From Megasphaera massiliensis (GTDB taxonomy: Bacteria > Bacillota > Negativicutes > Veillonellales > Megasphaeraceae), in NCBI RefSeq assembly GCF_000455225.1, contig NZ_HF954535.1, positions 19,481 to 59,162 on the forward strand: a DNA stretch of 39,682 nt. Reading direction: 5' to 3'. Below, piece by piece: positions 28,143 to 36,540 of this stretch. Position 1 is the stretch's first letter. Each line of letters begins with the position of its first letter. The position numbers and the translations under genes were made by a program. A model generated the notes under the pieces. The model saw only the letters and a program-made list of their open reading frames with translations, made no database searches and was not told the DNA's origin.

Positions 28143-30149
28143 CTATTTCCGTCTTTCTACGATACTTTTATTAAAGGTAAATTCAGAGCTGCTTTTTATG
28201 TAACTTCTAATCGTTTTTTCAGTCATTCCCATATATTCCGCCATATCTTTTACAGTTACTTGTCCATTGATTAGACAAGCATTATAGACACTCTCTAATT
28301 GCTGTTTCCGCGCTTCCTTGCGTTTCCGCTGAGTTTCTTGCCCATTTTGCCAAGGGGCCTTATCGGCATGGGGCTTAAAGGCTGCTAGGGCACCGTCTGT
28401 GTCGACCTCATGGACAGGGTAGTTAAATAGTACGTTTACCGGCTGGAAGGCCTTAAACTCCCGCAGCGTGCCTTCTATCCGCCAGGCCGTGCCGGCGATA
28501 TCGTCGGCGCCCTCAGTGTCGAGCTCAATGAGATCGAGTAGAGCGTCGGCGTCGCGGGCAAATACACCGGAGCCGCTAGCCCGGTCCATGGATCGTTTGG
28601 CGCCCTGGTTGCCCTTGCTGTGATGATGGCAGTAGATGACGGCGCAGCCAAGCTCGGTACATACCCTGTCAAACTGGTTGCAGAAATGGGCCATTTGGTC
28701 GGCGCTGTTTTCATCGCCCGTGATAATCTTATAGATCGGGTCGATGATAATGGCGGTATAATTTTTCTTGGCCGCCCGCCGGATGAGCTTAGGGGCTAAC
28801 TTGTCCATGGGGATGGACTTGCCCCTAAGCTCCCATATGTCGATATCGGCAATGTTGTTGGCCGGGTATCCCAGGGCGTCGTACACATCCTTAAATCGAT
28901 GCAGACAGCTAGGCCGGTCAAGCTCAAGGTTAACATACAGGACGCGGCCCTTAGAGCAATACCAATTGAGCCACTTACGGCCCTCTGCAATAGCTATGGC
29001 CATCTCGATAAGGGCAAAGGACTTGCCGGCCTTACTGGGGCCTGCCAGCATCATTTTGTGCCCCTTGCGGAGTACGCCGTCGATGAGCGACGGCGCTAGT
29101 GGCGGCAGGTTATTCCAGACGTCTTTCAGGGTTTCGGGGTCCGGCAAGTCATCGTTGACGGCCTCAATCCATTCCCGCCATTCGGCAAAGCCGTCCTTGC
29201 CGATATTGGTGTCGATAAGATACTGCTTTTTACCGTTCCGGAGGACGCCCGGCATCCGGGACAGCCTTGAGGGGTTTCGGTTTTGTTGGTCAATGGCAAG
29301 GCCATTCTTCCGGCAGATGGTGTACAAGTAGTCGACGCGCTTGCGGTACTCCTCATAATTGCCGGCGTCGATGTGGACAATGGCATGGATGCTTTTCCCG
29401 CCGCTGTAGACGAGTGCTGCGACGGGCAGCTCCAGCTGCCGTATGACCTCGTTTTGTTTTTCGAGGTCCATGCTGTCGGACTCAACCAATGCATACCGGT
29501 ATTCCGTAACGTTTTCATTTCTAACCCCCTTGCCGTCGAGGGGGTTGAAACGGATCCACGCGCCGACCTCCGGCTTATAGTCGCCAAGTACGGCGCCGAT
29601 GTCCCCGTCGCAGACAGTCAGCTCCTCAATGAGTTCGCCGGCGGTACGTCTGTAATTGCCCTTTGTGGGCATGTACTTCCCGTCTTTCTCCCAGGACTCT
29701 GTGACATACCCGACGTAGTCGGTACTGTCATAGAGCGTAGATAAGTACTTGATGAGGTCGTTGACGGGATTCCAGTCGCGGGGCTCGACGAGCTCCTTGC
29801 CCTCTAACCAATTTTGGTCGACGATGACGCGCTCGTCTTTCTCGGGGATGACGTCATCCCAATCATAGACGACGTCAGGACCTGCGGACGGCATCCACCC
29901 GCCCTGCTTAGCCATCTCGACGACTGTGGCCCCCGTCACAAGTGTGGAGGCCGTCCCGTCGAATGTACGCCACTTCTGGGCACACTCCCCGGCATGGTAG
30001 CGGCTGGCATCGCGGAGACTCCAGGCGTCCCAGTCCTGGGCGCTATAGCCCTCAAGCTTAAGCGCCATCCCGACATTGACCCACTCTTGGTAGGTGCAAA
30101 ATGCGGGATCTATGTAATCCAGTAATGGGACTAAGTTAATACCGTCCAT
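28143..30149 (-). CDS. Replication primase/helicase (PriCT-2, primase-like and RepA-type ATPase domains)
   Basis: A 668-aa protein. N-terminus (residues 5-85, YIDPAFCTYQEWVNVGMALK, DWDAWSLRDASRYHAGECAQ) is a PriCT-2 domain. Residues about 150-290 resemble an archaeal-eukaryotic-type primase (RFNPLDGKGVRNENVTEYRY; VYSGGKSIHAIVHIDA; NRNPSRLSRMPG). Residues about 345-570 are a RepA/AAA_25 helicase: Walker A LAGPSKAGKSF near 370, Walker B AIIIDPIYKI, then IYCHHHSKGNQG. The C-terminal 60 residues form a helix-turn-helix (MAEYMGMTEKTIRSYI). It is the main replication initiator and opens and primes phage DNA. The inverted-repeat gap downstream may be its origin. Confidence 0.9.
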   Translation of the reverse strand: MDGINLVPLLDYIDPAFCTYQEWVNVGMALKLEGYSAQDWDAWSLRDASRYHAGECAQKWRTFDGTASTLVTGATVVEMAKQGGWMPSAGPDVVYDWDDVIPEKDERVIVDQNWLEGKELVEPRDWNPVNDLIKYLSTLYDSTDYVGYVTESWEKDGKYMPTKGNYRRTAGELIEELTVCDGDIGAVLGDYKPEVGAWIRFNPLDGKGVRNENVTEYRYALVESDSMDLEKQNEVIRQLELPVAALVYSGGKSIHAIVHIDAGNYEEYRKRVDYLYTICRKNGLAIDQQNRNPSRLSRMPGVLRNGKKQYLIDTNIGKDGFAEWREWIEAVNDDLPDPETLKDVWNNLPPLAPSLIDGVLRKGHKMMLAGPSKAGKSFALIEMAIAIAEGRKWLNWYCSKGRVLYVNLELDRPSCLHRFKDVYDALGYPANNIADIDIWELRGKSIPMDKLAPKLIRRAAKKNYTAIIIDPIYKIITGDENSADQMAHFCNQFDRVCTELGCAVIYCHHHSKGNQGAKRSMDRASGSGVFARDADALLDLIELDTEGADDIAGTAWRIEGTLREFKAFQPVNVLFNYPVHEVDTDGALAAFKPHADKAPWQNGQETQRKRKEARKQQLESVYNACLINGQVTVKDMAEYMGMTEKTIRSYIKSSSEFTFNKSIVERRK

Positions 30150-30162
30150 AATAACCTCCTAC

Positions 30163-31752
30163 TTATTGAGGCTGATACTCTGCGGGGTTGATATCCCGCG
30201 GAGTCCGCCAGCCGCTGGCTGCAATCCGTGATATTAAGGCGGACGCAGCCGCAAAACTCCATGTACCCACATGTTGGAATCCTCTACCCTCTAAGAGTCG
30301 TATCTGCCGGGCTGTCGCAAGGCCTAGCTCCTTGCGCTTGATAAGCTTATCCAAGATGACCTTGGCTTTGCCGGCGCTGTCAATGTCGTCGGGAAAAATC
30401 CCGAATTTTTCAAGGGCCTTGAGTTGCTTATCGGTCGGCGGCATCATCTCCCAGCCAAAACTTGGGATATAGCTGCTGAGGTCCTCGGCCTGGATGGACA
30501 ACTCAAATTGCAGAGGGTCGACTAACTTACGTTTACGCTTTTTCATGGCTGCTAACTGTTCGGCGAGTGCGGCTTCCCGATCGGCGACGACGTCGTTGGC
30601 TGCTTCCGCTTCCATGACTTCGAGGTCTTCCGGCTCTCCCGATTCGGCCAGTTTTTCCGTCATTTTCTCCTCGACGTCCTTGCTTTCGGCAATCAAGCAA
30701 GCGGGCCGGCACAATTCATGCTTTTCGGTGTTCCATAGAAAATCTAATAGCAATACGTTGTCTTTCCCGGGATGCAGCCGGGTCCCGCGCCCTACCATTT
30801 GGCTATAGAGCGAGCGGCTTTTCGTTGCCCGGAGGACGATGACGCAGTCCACGCTAGGGCAGTCCCAGCCCTCTGTCAGCAGCATCGAGTTACATAATAC
30901 GTTGTATTTCCCGGCGTCAAAATCTTGTAGGACCTGCGCCCGGTTATCACTGTCGCCGTTGACTTCGGCGGCCCTAAAACCGCGTACATTGAGTAATTTA
31001 CAAAACTTCTGACTGGTCTTAACGAGCGGCAAAAAAACGACTGTCTTACGTCCTTGGCAATAATGCTGCATCTCTTCCACAATTGCCGGCAGGTACGGGT
31101 CGAGGGCTGTACCGAGTTCGCCGGCCTTATAGTCTCCGGCAGCCATTCCGACGCCTGAAATGTCTATTTTAAGGGGCACTGTCTGCGCCATAATCTTGCA
31201 GAGGTAGCCGTCCCGGATAGCCTCCGGCAGGCTGTACTCGTAAGCCAGGGAGTCGTAATAACTCCCCAGGTTACGCATATCAGATCTATCAGGTGTCGCT
31301 GTTACACCGAGGACCCTTGCGCCGTCAAAATACTGTAATACGTGTTGATAACTATCGGAGATGCTATGATGGGCCTCGTCGATAATTATCGTGTCAAAAT
31401 AGTCAGGCTGGAATTGATGGAGACGCCGATCACGCGTCAGCGTCTGCACGCTGCCGACAACGATGCGCAGCCACGACCCGATGCAGGTCTGTTCCGCCTT
31501 TTCGACGGCACTTTTTAGCCCGGTAGCCTTGAGGATTTTGTCGCCGGCTTGCTCCAGTAATTCGCCGCGATGGGCCATAATAAGGACCCGCTCACCGAGT
31601 CGCACGCGATTCTCGGCGATTTTGGCGAATACAATTGTCTTGCCGGTGCCCGTCGGCAGCACCAGCAAAGTCTTATTATTGCCGCTATCCCACTCATGCA
31701 GGACGGCCTCGGCGGCCGCCTGCTGATAGGGACGCAGCGTAATGCCGCCCAT
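30163..31752 (-). CDS. DEAD/DEAH-box helicase (SF2)
   Basis: A 529-aa helicase. Q-like motif LRPYQQAA, motif I LPTGTGKT (about residues 31-38), motif Ia MAHRGELLEQ, motif II DEAHH, motif III TATPDRSD, motif V-VI VIVLRATKSR and QMVGRGTRLHPGK. The C-terminal 100 residues carry a helical domain (PPTDKQLKALEKFGIFPDDI, also seen in phage helicases of this type). Start ATG overlaps the stop of the DUF669 gene region. Together with the ATPase, Sak4-like and DUF669 proteins it forms a recombination/replication cassette. Confidence 0.93.
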   Translation of the reverse strand: MGGITLRPYQQAAAEAVLHEWDSGNNKTLLVLPTGTGKTIVFAKIAENRVRLGERVLIMAHRGELLEQAGDKILKATGLKSAVEKAEQTCIGSWLRIVVGSVQTLTRDRRLHQFQPDYFDTIIIDEAHHSISDSYQHVLQYFDGARVLGVTATPDRSDMRNLGSYYDSLAYEYSLPEAIRDGYLCKIMAQTVPLKIDISGVGMAAGDYKAGELGTALDPYLPAIVEEMQHYCQGRKTVVFLPLVKTSQKFCKLLNVRGFRAAEVNGDSDNRAQVLQDFDAGKYNVLCNSMLLTEGWDCPSVDCVIVLRATKSRSLYSQMVGRGTRLHPGKDNVLLLDFLWNTEKHELCRPACLIAESKDVEEKMTEKLAESGEPEDLEVMEAEAANDVVADREAALAEQLAAMKKRKRKLVDPLQFELSIQAEDLSSYIPSFGWEMMPPTDKQLKALEKFGIFPDDIDSAGKAKVILDKLIKRKELGLATARQIRLLEGRGFQHVGTWSFAAASALISRIAASGWRTPRDINPAEYQPQ

Positions 31753-32229
31753 TTAAAATGCTCCTTGCGTATAGGTTGGCCGCTGCGTTTCGGCAGCTTT
31801 TGGGGGCTCTTGCTGCGGGGCGTCATCCTTGTCGTAAAATCGCTTGACCTCGTTGTAGTCCTTGCCGTTATACTGGCGGATTTTGACCTCCATCCGGCCC
31901 GTCGAGCCGATGAGGCCCGACCAGTTAATCCGGAACGTTCCATCGCCGCGGTGCATCTGCCCAATGGCGCAGGCAAAATTAGTAAGCTGCCATTGACTTT
32001 TAGAGTGTAAAAAGAGATTCTGCCGGATGCGGCCACGAGTCCCGTTAGGGGTTTCGACCTCATACGTGATTTTAGCTTGTGGGCACGCGGGCATTTTCTC
32101 ACTGCCCTCAAATTGAGCCCGTTCAAATTCCACAATTTTAAAATCATAATCGCCTGCCGGAACAATTTCAAAAGAGTCAGAAACTTCCGTAAATTCATCG
32201 TCCCATCTAAAAACTTTATCTTCTGCCAT
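31753..32229 (-). CDS. DUF669 protein, likely ssDNA-binding
   Basis: A 158-aa protein: FEIVPAGDYDFKIVEFERAQ, then CPQAKITYEVETPNGTRGRI, LHSKSQWQLTNFACAIGQMH, SGLIGSTGRMEVKIRQYNGK. These are the conserved blocks of DUF669, an OB-fold-like phage protein found beside Sak4-type recombinases and helicases and believed to bind single-stranded DNA. The C-terminus is Pro/Gln-rich and disordered (QQEPPKAAETQRPTYTQGAF), as in SSB tails. Confidence 0.85.
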   Translation of the reverse strand: MAEDKVFRWDDEFTEVSDSFEIVPAGDYDFKIVEFERAQFEGSEKMPACPQAKITYEVETPNGTRGRIRQNLFLHSKSQWQLTNFACAIGQMHRGDGTFRINWSGLIGSTGRMEVKIRQYNGKDYNEVKRFYDKDDAPQQEPPKAAETQRPTYTQGAF

Positions 32230-32248
32230 AATTGATTACCTCCTATTA

Positions 32249-33277
32249 TTAAAACGGTACATTATTCAAGTTGTTAATGACTTCCAACATTTGTGGGAAG
32301 GCCGCGACCAGGCAGCCAGCCACAAAGTCGGCCGGATATGCCCGGACGGGCATATCTTCCGGGAAATACCCCTTATGAGCTACGGCCCGCTGGATGTCGC
32401 TCTCTGTTACGTTGTTAGCGGCCATCAGGTCAGCCAGCTCTTTTGGGATACCCGGATCGAGTTTCTCCTGGGTATCTTTTGCCGGCTCTTCGGCCGGTGT
32501 TGCCTCTTTTGGCTGCTGCTTTTTAGGCTGTGGCTTTTCGGCTTCCGGTGTCGATGCCCCTGGGATGCAGTGCTTGATGGCCGAAAAATCAAAAGGCAGC
32601 TCTTCCGGAAGTCCATGGCGGTTTTTGGCGTCCCAGCAGGGATTGTGTAACGTATACATAACACGTTTCCCACCTTGAATCTTCCGTTTACCGTCCTTGG
32701 TCGAGACGACCATCTGGCGGTAATTGGAAAAGAGGACCATATCGGCCCATTCCTTGGCCAGGGCCGCACACTGGTTGCCGGCCTTGTTGCCAAGTTTTAA
32801 CTCATAGCGGTCGTAAGCTCCCGTTTCTTCCGGCAACTCAAACTTCCGGATGATACTGTGGGCGGTAAGGACTACGTTGAGGCCTGCCTCAATTAAGTCA
32901 GACAGCCCATCGAGAAGGCGGCCAAACTCCTCCTTGACGTAGGTATAGCCCTTGCCGTAGCCAAAATCCTCGATGCCGGTTTTTCCGTATTTGTGGCAGA
33001 CGGCCTCCTCGCAGAGCCGTTCCGCCCAGTCCGCCGTGTCGATGACGATAGTTTTATAGGTCATAGGGTCCGTCTTGAGGTCCGTGATATACTGCCGTAG
33101 CATCTGCCACGACGTAGGCCGCGGCAGCCGGTCAACGGATAACTGCCCCGTGCTCCCCTCGGTATCCACAAATAAGGGAGCTGGGAAGGATGCGGCGAAG
33201 GTCGATTTGCCGATGCCTTCCGGCCCGTAAATGACTACCTTTTGGGGTCTCTCTATTTTTCCGGATATAATTTGCAT
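32249..33277 (-). CDS. Sak4-like RecA-type recombinase / AAA_24 ATPase
   Basis: A 342-aa protein. Walker A YGPEGIGKSTFA (about residues 18-29), LFVDTEGS, Walker B TIVIDTADW, then VLTAHSIIRKFELP. This matches AAA_24 phage nucleotide-binding proteins of the Sak4 group, which anneal ssDNA together with a dedicated SSB (here the DUF669 protein). Residues about 245-285 are a Pro/Lys/Glu-rich linker, followed by a small C-terminal domain (ELADLMAANNVTESDIQRAV). RBS AGGAGTATCATA before the ATG. Confidence 0.88.
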   Translation of the reverse strand: MQIISGKIERPQKVVIYGPEGIGKSTFAASFPAPLFVDTEGSTGQLSVDRLPRPTSWQMLRQYITDLKTDPMTYKTIVIDTADWAERLCEEAVCHKYGKTGIEDFGYGKGYTYVKEEFGRLLDGLSDLIEAGLNVVLTAHSIIRKFELPEETGAYDRYELKLGNKAGNQCAALAKEWADMVLFSNYRQMVVSTKDGKRKIQGGKRVMYTLHNPCWDAKNRHGLPEELPFDFSAIKHCIPGASTPEAEKPQPKKQQPKEATPAEEPAKDTQEKLDPGIPKELADLMAANNVTESDIQRAVAHKGYFPEDMPVRAYPADFVAGCLVAAFPQMLEVINNLNNVPF

Positions 33278-33292
33278 TATGATACTCCTTTC

Positions 33293-34600
33293 TTAGAATG
33301 TCCCTGCCTGCCATTTCTTCGCCGGCTCTTCTGGCTGCGGCTCTGTTTTTTCAGGCTGGTCGGCAACGTAGCCGTCCTCAATGATGACACTGCAAGAGTC
33401 GTCGTCTCCGACTCTTGTGGCGATGACTTGCAGCCCTTCCGCTTCCAGCCAGGCGCCAAAGTCCTGGAGTGTTTCCCGGTCCATCTGCTCGAGCTTATCG
33501 AGCAGCACGAAGCCGCACTCCGGATTGAGCTTACGTACGATAGCTGTGGCCACGCGGAGCTGCTCCGACGAGCTCATGCAGTCCCATTTCTGCCCGTTGA
33601 AGGTAAGCTCCCCATCTTCGACGGATAAGCCCTTGACGGGCATGTCAGCGCTATCCAGCAAGCTCATGCGCTGTGACTGGATATTGTTTATTTGCCCGGT
33701 AAGGTCCTCGTACTGACCGGCCAACTCATCTGCCTCGGCTTGGACGCGCTCCTTTTCGACGTTGGCCCGGACCTTGGTATTAATGGTGTCGATATTGGCA
33801 ATGTCCTGCTCGATTTCGGCAGTGCTCTCGTCTTGCCAGTTGTCTGATACCGATTCCGCTCTGTTAATAGCGTCAGTAAGTGCAGTTAACTCATCAACAA
33901 GGATTTTCTTTTGTTTTTCAAGGTCTTTGAGCTTGACGTTTGTAATAATATCAGCTTGCTGCTTCATATCCGACAAATTGTCGCGGTTGCGTTTATTTTC
34001 CGCATTTTTCAGCAGTATAGCTTGCTGGCGCTTGATAAGGTCCGACGCGCTAACAGGTTCCGCAGGTACATCCGGATACCAAGGCAATTCCTCCGCATGC
34101 TTCTTCTTCCGGTCGGCGATGCGCCCGACCTCGTGACGCTGGTTATAGAGTGACTTTTCGGCCTGCTCCAGCTTGCCAAGCTCATCACCGACGCCGATGA
34201 TCTGGAGTAATAACTCACTCTTTTCCTTGCTCGAGGCGGCCAAAAATTTCGGCAGGTTAAGAGCGAGTTGGCCGATAAAACTGTCTAAGAGCTGCTGCCC
34301 GACCTTCTGCCCGGAAGGGTCGATGACATGGAGTGCAGACGACTTGCCCCGGCGCTCTACGACGAGCCCATTACTGAGCTCGATGTGTATCATCGGCGGT
34401 GCTGCGCTGCCGATCCGTGCCGGCTCCGAGGGCTTGAGCTTATTGCCGCCCAAAGCCCAGGCAATGGCATCCAATACGGATGTCTTGCCCTGGCCATTGC
34501 GGCCGCCTAAGATAGTCAGACCGTTTTCGGCCGGCGTCAGCACGACGGCCTTGATTCTTTTGACGTTCTCAATTTCAAGTTGATTAATTTTTACAGCCAT
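33293..34600 (-). CDS. SMC/RecF-like ATPase (SbcC-type)
   Basis: A 435-aa protein. N-terminal IEIENVKRIK-type strand and Walker A GGRNGQGKTSVLDAIAWALG (about residues 32-51), a long central coiled coil (about 130-330), and a C-terminal signature MSSSEQLRVATAIVRKLNPE with FVLLDKLEQMD in the Walker B position, where Lys replaces the usual acidic residue. The layout is that of phage ATPases that act in recombination beside a recombinase and helicase. Starts at ATG 34600 after AGGAGACAC. First gene of the recombination cassette. Confidence 0.85.
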   Translation of the reverse strand: MAVKINQLEIENVKRIKAVVLTPAENGLTILGGRNGQGKTSVLDAIAWALGGNKLKPSEPARIGSAAPPMIHIELSNGLVVERRGKSSALHVIDPSGQKVGQQLLDSFIGQLALNLPKFLAASSKEKSELLLQIIGVGDELGKLEQAEKSLYNQRHEVGRIADRKKKHAEELPWYPDVPAEPVSASDLIKRQQAILLKNAENKRNRDNLSDMKQQADIITNVKLKDLEKQKKILVDELTALTDAINRAESVSDNWQDESTAEIEQDIANIDTINTKVRANVEKERVQAEADELAGQYEDLTGQINNIQSQRMSLLDSADMPVKGLSVEDGELTFNGQKWDCMSSSEQLRVATAIVRKLNPECGFVLLDKLEQMDRETLQDFGAWLEAEGLQVIATRVGDDDSCSVIIEDGYVADQPEKTEPQPEEPAKKWQAGTF

Positions 34601-34645
34601 TTTTTGTGTCTCCTATGGTATAATCAATATAAGTAGTTTGGTTTG

Positions 34646-34676
34646 GGCCGCTTCCCTGTTGGCGCAGGGGGCGGCC
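34646..34676. other. GC-rich hairpin between early gene blocks
   Basis: GGCCGC (34646 region) pairs with GCGGCC, with an inner TCCCTG/CAGGGG pairing. On the plus strand it is followed by TTTT; on the minus strand it lies in the leader of the ATPase gene. It may be an RNA stability element or attenuator of the early transcript, or a terminator for antisense transcription. Direction cannot be decided. Confidence 0.45.
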
Positions 34677-34678
34677 TT

Positions 34679-34948
34679 TTATAATGCCTCGATAGCCGCT
34701 AACATAATTTTTTTGATGCCGTCACGGGCGTCATGATCGTCGTCATAGCCATCTAGTATGACCTGTATCGCAGTCAGGATAAGCGCAAAAACTTCAATAT
34801 TCCGTCCCCTGATAGCATGGACTTCTGACTCGTCCTGCCCATCGTCAAGCGACGCCAGCAAGATAAGAGCATCGTTTTTGCCAAACTTAGCTTTCTCGAT
34901 GTCGCCTTGGGTTTTCCGCAGTCGTTTGCGGAGTTTCTGGGTGTCCAT
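34679..34948 (-). CDS. Small early protein
   Basis: An 89-aa protein starting MDTQKLRKRLRKTQGDIEKA at 34948, with GGGAGGTGACGG upstream. The N-terminal region is basic and helical; the C-terminal region is a helical bundle (NIEVFALILTAIQVILDGYD). It overlaps the end of the preceding gene by 62 bp in another frame. Function unknown. Confidence 0.7.
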   Translation of the reverse strand: MDTQKLRKRLRKTQGDIEKAKFGKNDALILLASLDDGQDESEVHAIRGRNIEVFALILTAIQVILDGYDDDHDARDGIKKIMLAAIEAL

Positions 34949-35216
34949 TGCCGTCACCTCCCTCAATAGTTTCAGCGGCCTCAATAATAGACTGCTTAGC
35001 GATAAGCTTGTCTTCTGGGGGTAACCCATTGACGATATGGATAAGTAAGTCCCTTAATGTTGGGACCAAGACGGCTGAGTCTCCGTTAAATAATTGGATG
35101 ATACGGTCCTCCTTTTCAGAGGCTAAGATCATAACGATGCCCTCATGGTCGTTGACTGATATTTTATGGACTTTTTTAATGGCCTGGGCGATTTCCTGAT
35201 ATTCTTCGTGCGTCAT
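34887..35216 (-). CDS. Small early protein
   Basis: A 109-aa protein starting MTHEEYQEIAQAIKKVHKIS at 35216 (GGAGGCGGAG upstream, start overlapping the previous stop). It has an N-terminal helix, a beta segment (NDHEGIVMILASEKEDRIIQ) and a helical middle; the last 20 residues (NGHPETPQTTAENPRRHRES) are polar and lie in the overlap with the next gene. Function unknown. Confidence 0.7.
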   Translation of the reverse strand: MTHEEYQEIAQAIKKVHKISVNDHEGIVMILASEKEDRIIQLFNGDSAVLVPTLRDLLIHIVNGLPPEDKLIAKQSIIEAAETIEGGDGNGHPETPQTTAENPRRHRES

Positions 35217-35515
35217 TTCTCCGCCTCCTCTTCGGTCCATGGCGTCAACCGCAAGCCGGTTTTAATTCCCATATATTCCTCTGATTCTGCGATTAAATTG
35301 TTGATATAGCTCTGTATTTCTGACATATCCATTTTCCAGGCAAGCATGTCGACTAATGCGTACCCGTAGCCGCGGGCTTCAGCAGCTTTTATAATAGCTA
35401 CATGTAAGGGTTTTAAATTGTACCCACTTTCTCGTTGCGTGGCCTGGGCCTTTAGAGCTTCGCGGCAGTGAGCCCTAAATTCAGTAGTTAGCCGTGCTTG
35501 TTCGTTTTTGGTCAT
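35213..35515 (-). CDS. Small early protein
   Basis: A 100-aa, mainly helical protein (MTKNEQARLTTEFRAHCREA; GYALVDMLAWKMDMSEIQSY) with AGGAGGAAGAACC before the ATG. The stop overlaps the next start (ATGA-like). No recognised domain; one of a run of small early genes. Confidence 0.72.
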   Translation of the reverse strand: MTKNEQARLTTEFRAHCREALKAQATQRESGYNLKPLHVAIIKAAEARGYGYALVDMLAWKMDMSEIQSYINNLIAESEEYMGIKTGLRLTPWTEEEAEK

Positions 35516-35526
35516 GGTTCTTCCTC

Positions 35527-35814
35527 CTATAATTGATTAATTATTTTCATAATGTCTTCTATAACTTCTTTTTGTTTTTCCTCCGGATACGCCCCCACAA
35601 AACGCCTTAATAGGATGGCTATTAATTGGATAATAGTAGCGGGATTCCCCTTGGCGTATATAAGGGCATTATCTATCTCCTTGATATTTGTGGCCACAAT
35701 AACTCCACTATCCCCATCCCAGTCTAGGTCCTCGGCCCTTTTAGTGGCAGATGATAATTGGTTATATAGCCGCTCTTGTTTGGCCCATCTAACAAGTTCT
35801 TTCCATTGTCCCAT
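35527..35814 (-). CDS. Small early protein
   Basis: A 95-aa helical protein (MGQWKELVRWAKQERLYNQL; NPATIIQLIAILLRRFVGAY) preceded by AGGAGGACAAAG. Composition suggests a compact helical domain. It resembles the neighbouring 89- and 109-aa proteins in size and style, possibly a family of early host-takeover proteins. No function known. Confidence 0.72.
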   Translation of the reverse strand: MGQWKELVRWAKQERLYNQLSSATKRAEDLDWDGDSGVIVATNIKEIDNALIYAKGNPATIIQLIAILLRRFVGAYPEEKQKEVIEDIMKIINQL

Positions 35815-35828
35815 TCTTTGTCCTCCTA

Positions 35829-36083
35829 TTACTTAATAACGATTTTTTGACCCGGCTGGATGACGGCGTCGATGCCAAGATCATTGTCAGCGATAACCTG
35901 ACAGATGACGTCCCGGATGTCGACGCCGCGGGCATCAGCTATAGGCCTGGCTATATCCCATAGCGTGTCGCCTGACTCGACGACGTACACCGTCGGGGAT
36001 GCCTCCGCCGCCGGCCGATCATGGTAGCCTAGCAGTCCTCCGGTTATGGCTAGTACGGTTAGCATGCCTATTAGTCTTTTCAT
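35829..36083 (-). CDS. Secreted LysM-domain protein in the early operon
   Basis: An 84-aa protein. MKRLIGMLTVLAITGGLLGY is a signal peptide with a likely cleavage after AEA (about residue 28). The rest is one LysM domain (VYVVESGDTLWDIARPIADA ... LGIDAVIQPGQKIVIK), which binds N-acetylglucosamine glycans of the cell wall. It contains no catalytic domain. In an early operon this is unusual: the protein would be exported soon after induction or infection, so a role in masking the wall (superinfection exclusion) is possible. That role is inference. Confidence 0.85.
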   Translation of the reverse strand: MKRLIGMLTVLAITGGLLGYHDRPAAEASPTVYVVESGDTLWDIARPIADARGVDIRDVICQVIADNDLGIDAVIQPGQKIVIK

Positions 36084-36095
36084 TTCTGGCCTCCT

Positions 36096-36311
36096 CTACA
36101 CAACGCTTTTAGTCCGCCAAAACGCCTCAAAATCCGCAATGTTGACGCGGACCATTCTGTCATAGGCAATGACACTGGGCCGCCACTTTTTGCTGGCCCT
36201 CATTTCATCGATAAGCGCCCGGGTGCAGGTCATGCCCAAGTCGTACAGTTCGGCCAAGTGTTTCGGACTGGCATAGAGCTGTTCCAGCCTGACGACTTCC
36301 ACTTCTTTCAT
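36096..36311 (-). CDS. Possible excisionase-like protein
   Basis: A 71-aa protein: HLAELYDLGMTCTRALIDEM resembles a winged-helix/MerR-type DNA-recognition segment, followed by RMVRVNIADFEAFW, a typical end of Xis/helix-turn-helix 17 proteins. Size, position in the early operon and the presence of an integrase on the other side suit an excisionase. Sequence alone cannot separate it from other small DNA-binding proteins. Confidence 0.55.
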   Translation of the reverse strand: MKEVEVVRLEQLYASPKHLAELYDLGMTCTRALIDEMRASKKWRPSVIAYDRMVRVNIADFEAFWRTKSVV

Positions 36312-36538
36312 GTTCTCACTCTCCTCTGTAACCAGTAACGAGCCATCCCAGATCTTAAACTAACATTGTAATGGAGTCCGATTGCATCGCATACTCGAGC
36401 CGCCTCGTCATCAATATCACCTAAGTCTAAACACACGTAACCTCTTCTTAACAGTTCATACAAGCGATTAGCGACTTCATATTTTCCAGACTTCGCTAGT
36501 TTCCAGTGGGCAGTTATTACTAAGGACTTTACTAACAT
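36308..36538 (-). CDS. Small early protein
   Basis: A 76-aa basic protein (MLVKSLVITAHWKLAKSGKY; LLRRGYVCLDLGDIDDEAAR) starting three bases from the stop of the HTH gene, with AAGGAGGCG upstream. Its own stop overlaps the next start (ATGA). Two Cys and a Trp are present but no zinc pattern. Function unknown. Confidence 0.7.
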   Translation of the reverse strand: MLVKSLVITAHWKLAKSGKYEVANRLYELLRRGYVCLDLGDIDDEAARVCDAIGLHYNVSLRSGMARYWLQRRVRT

Positions 36539-36540
36539 TT

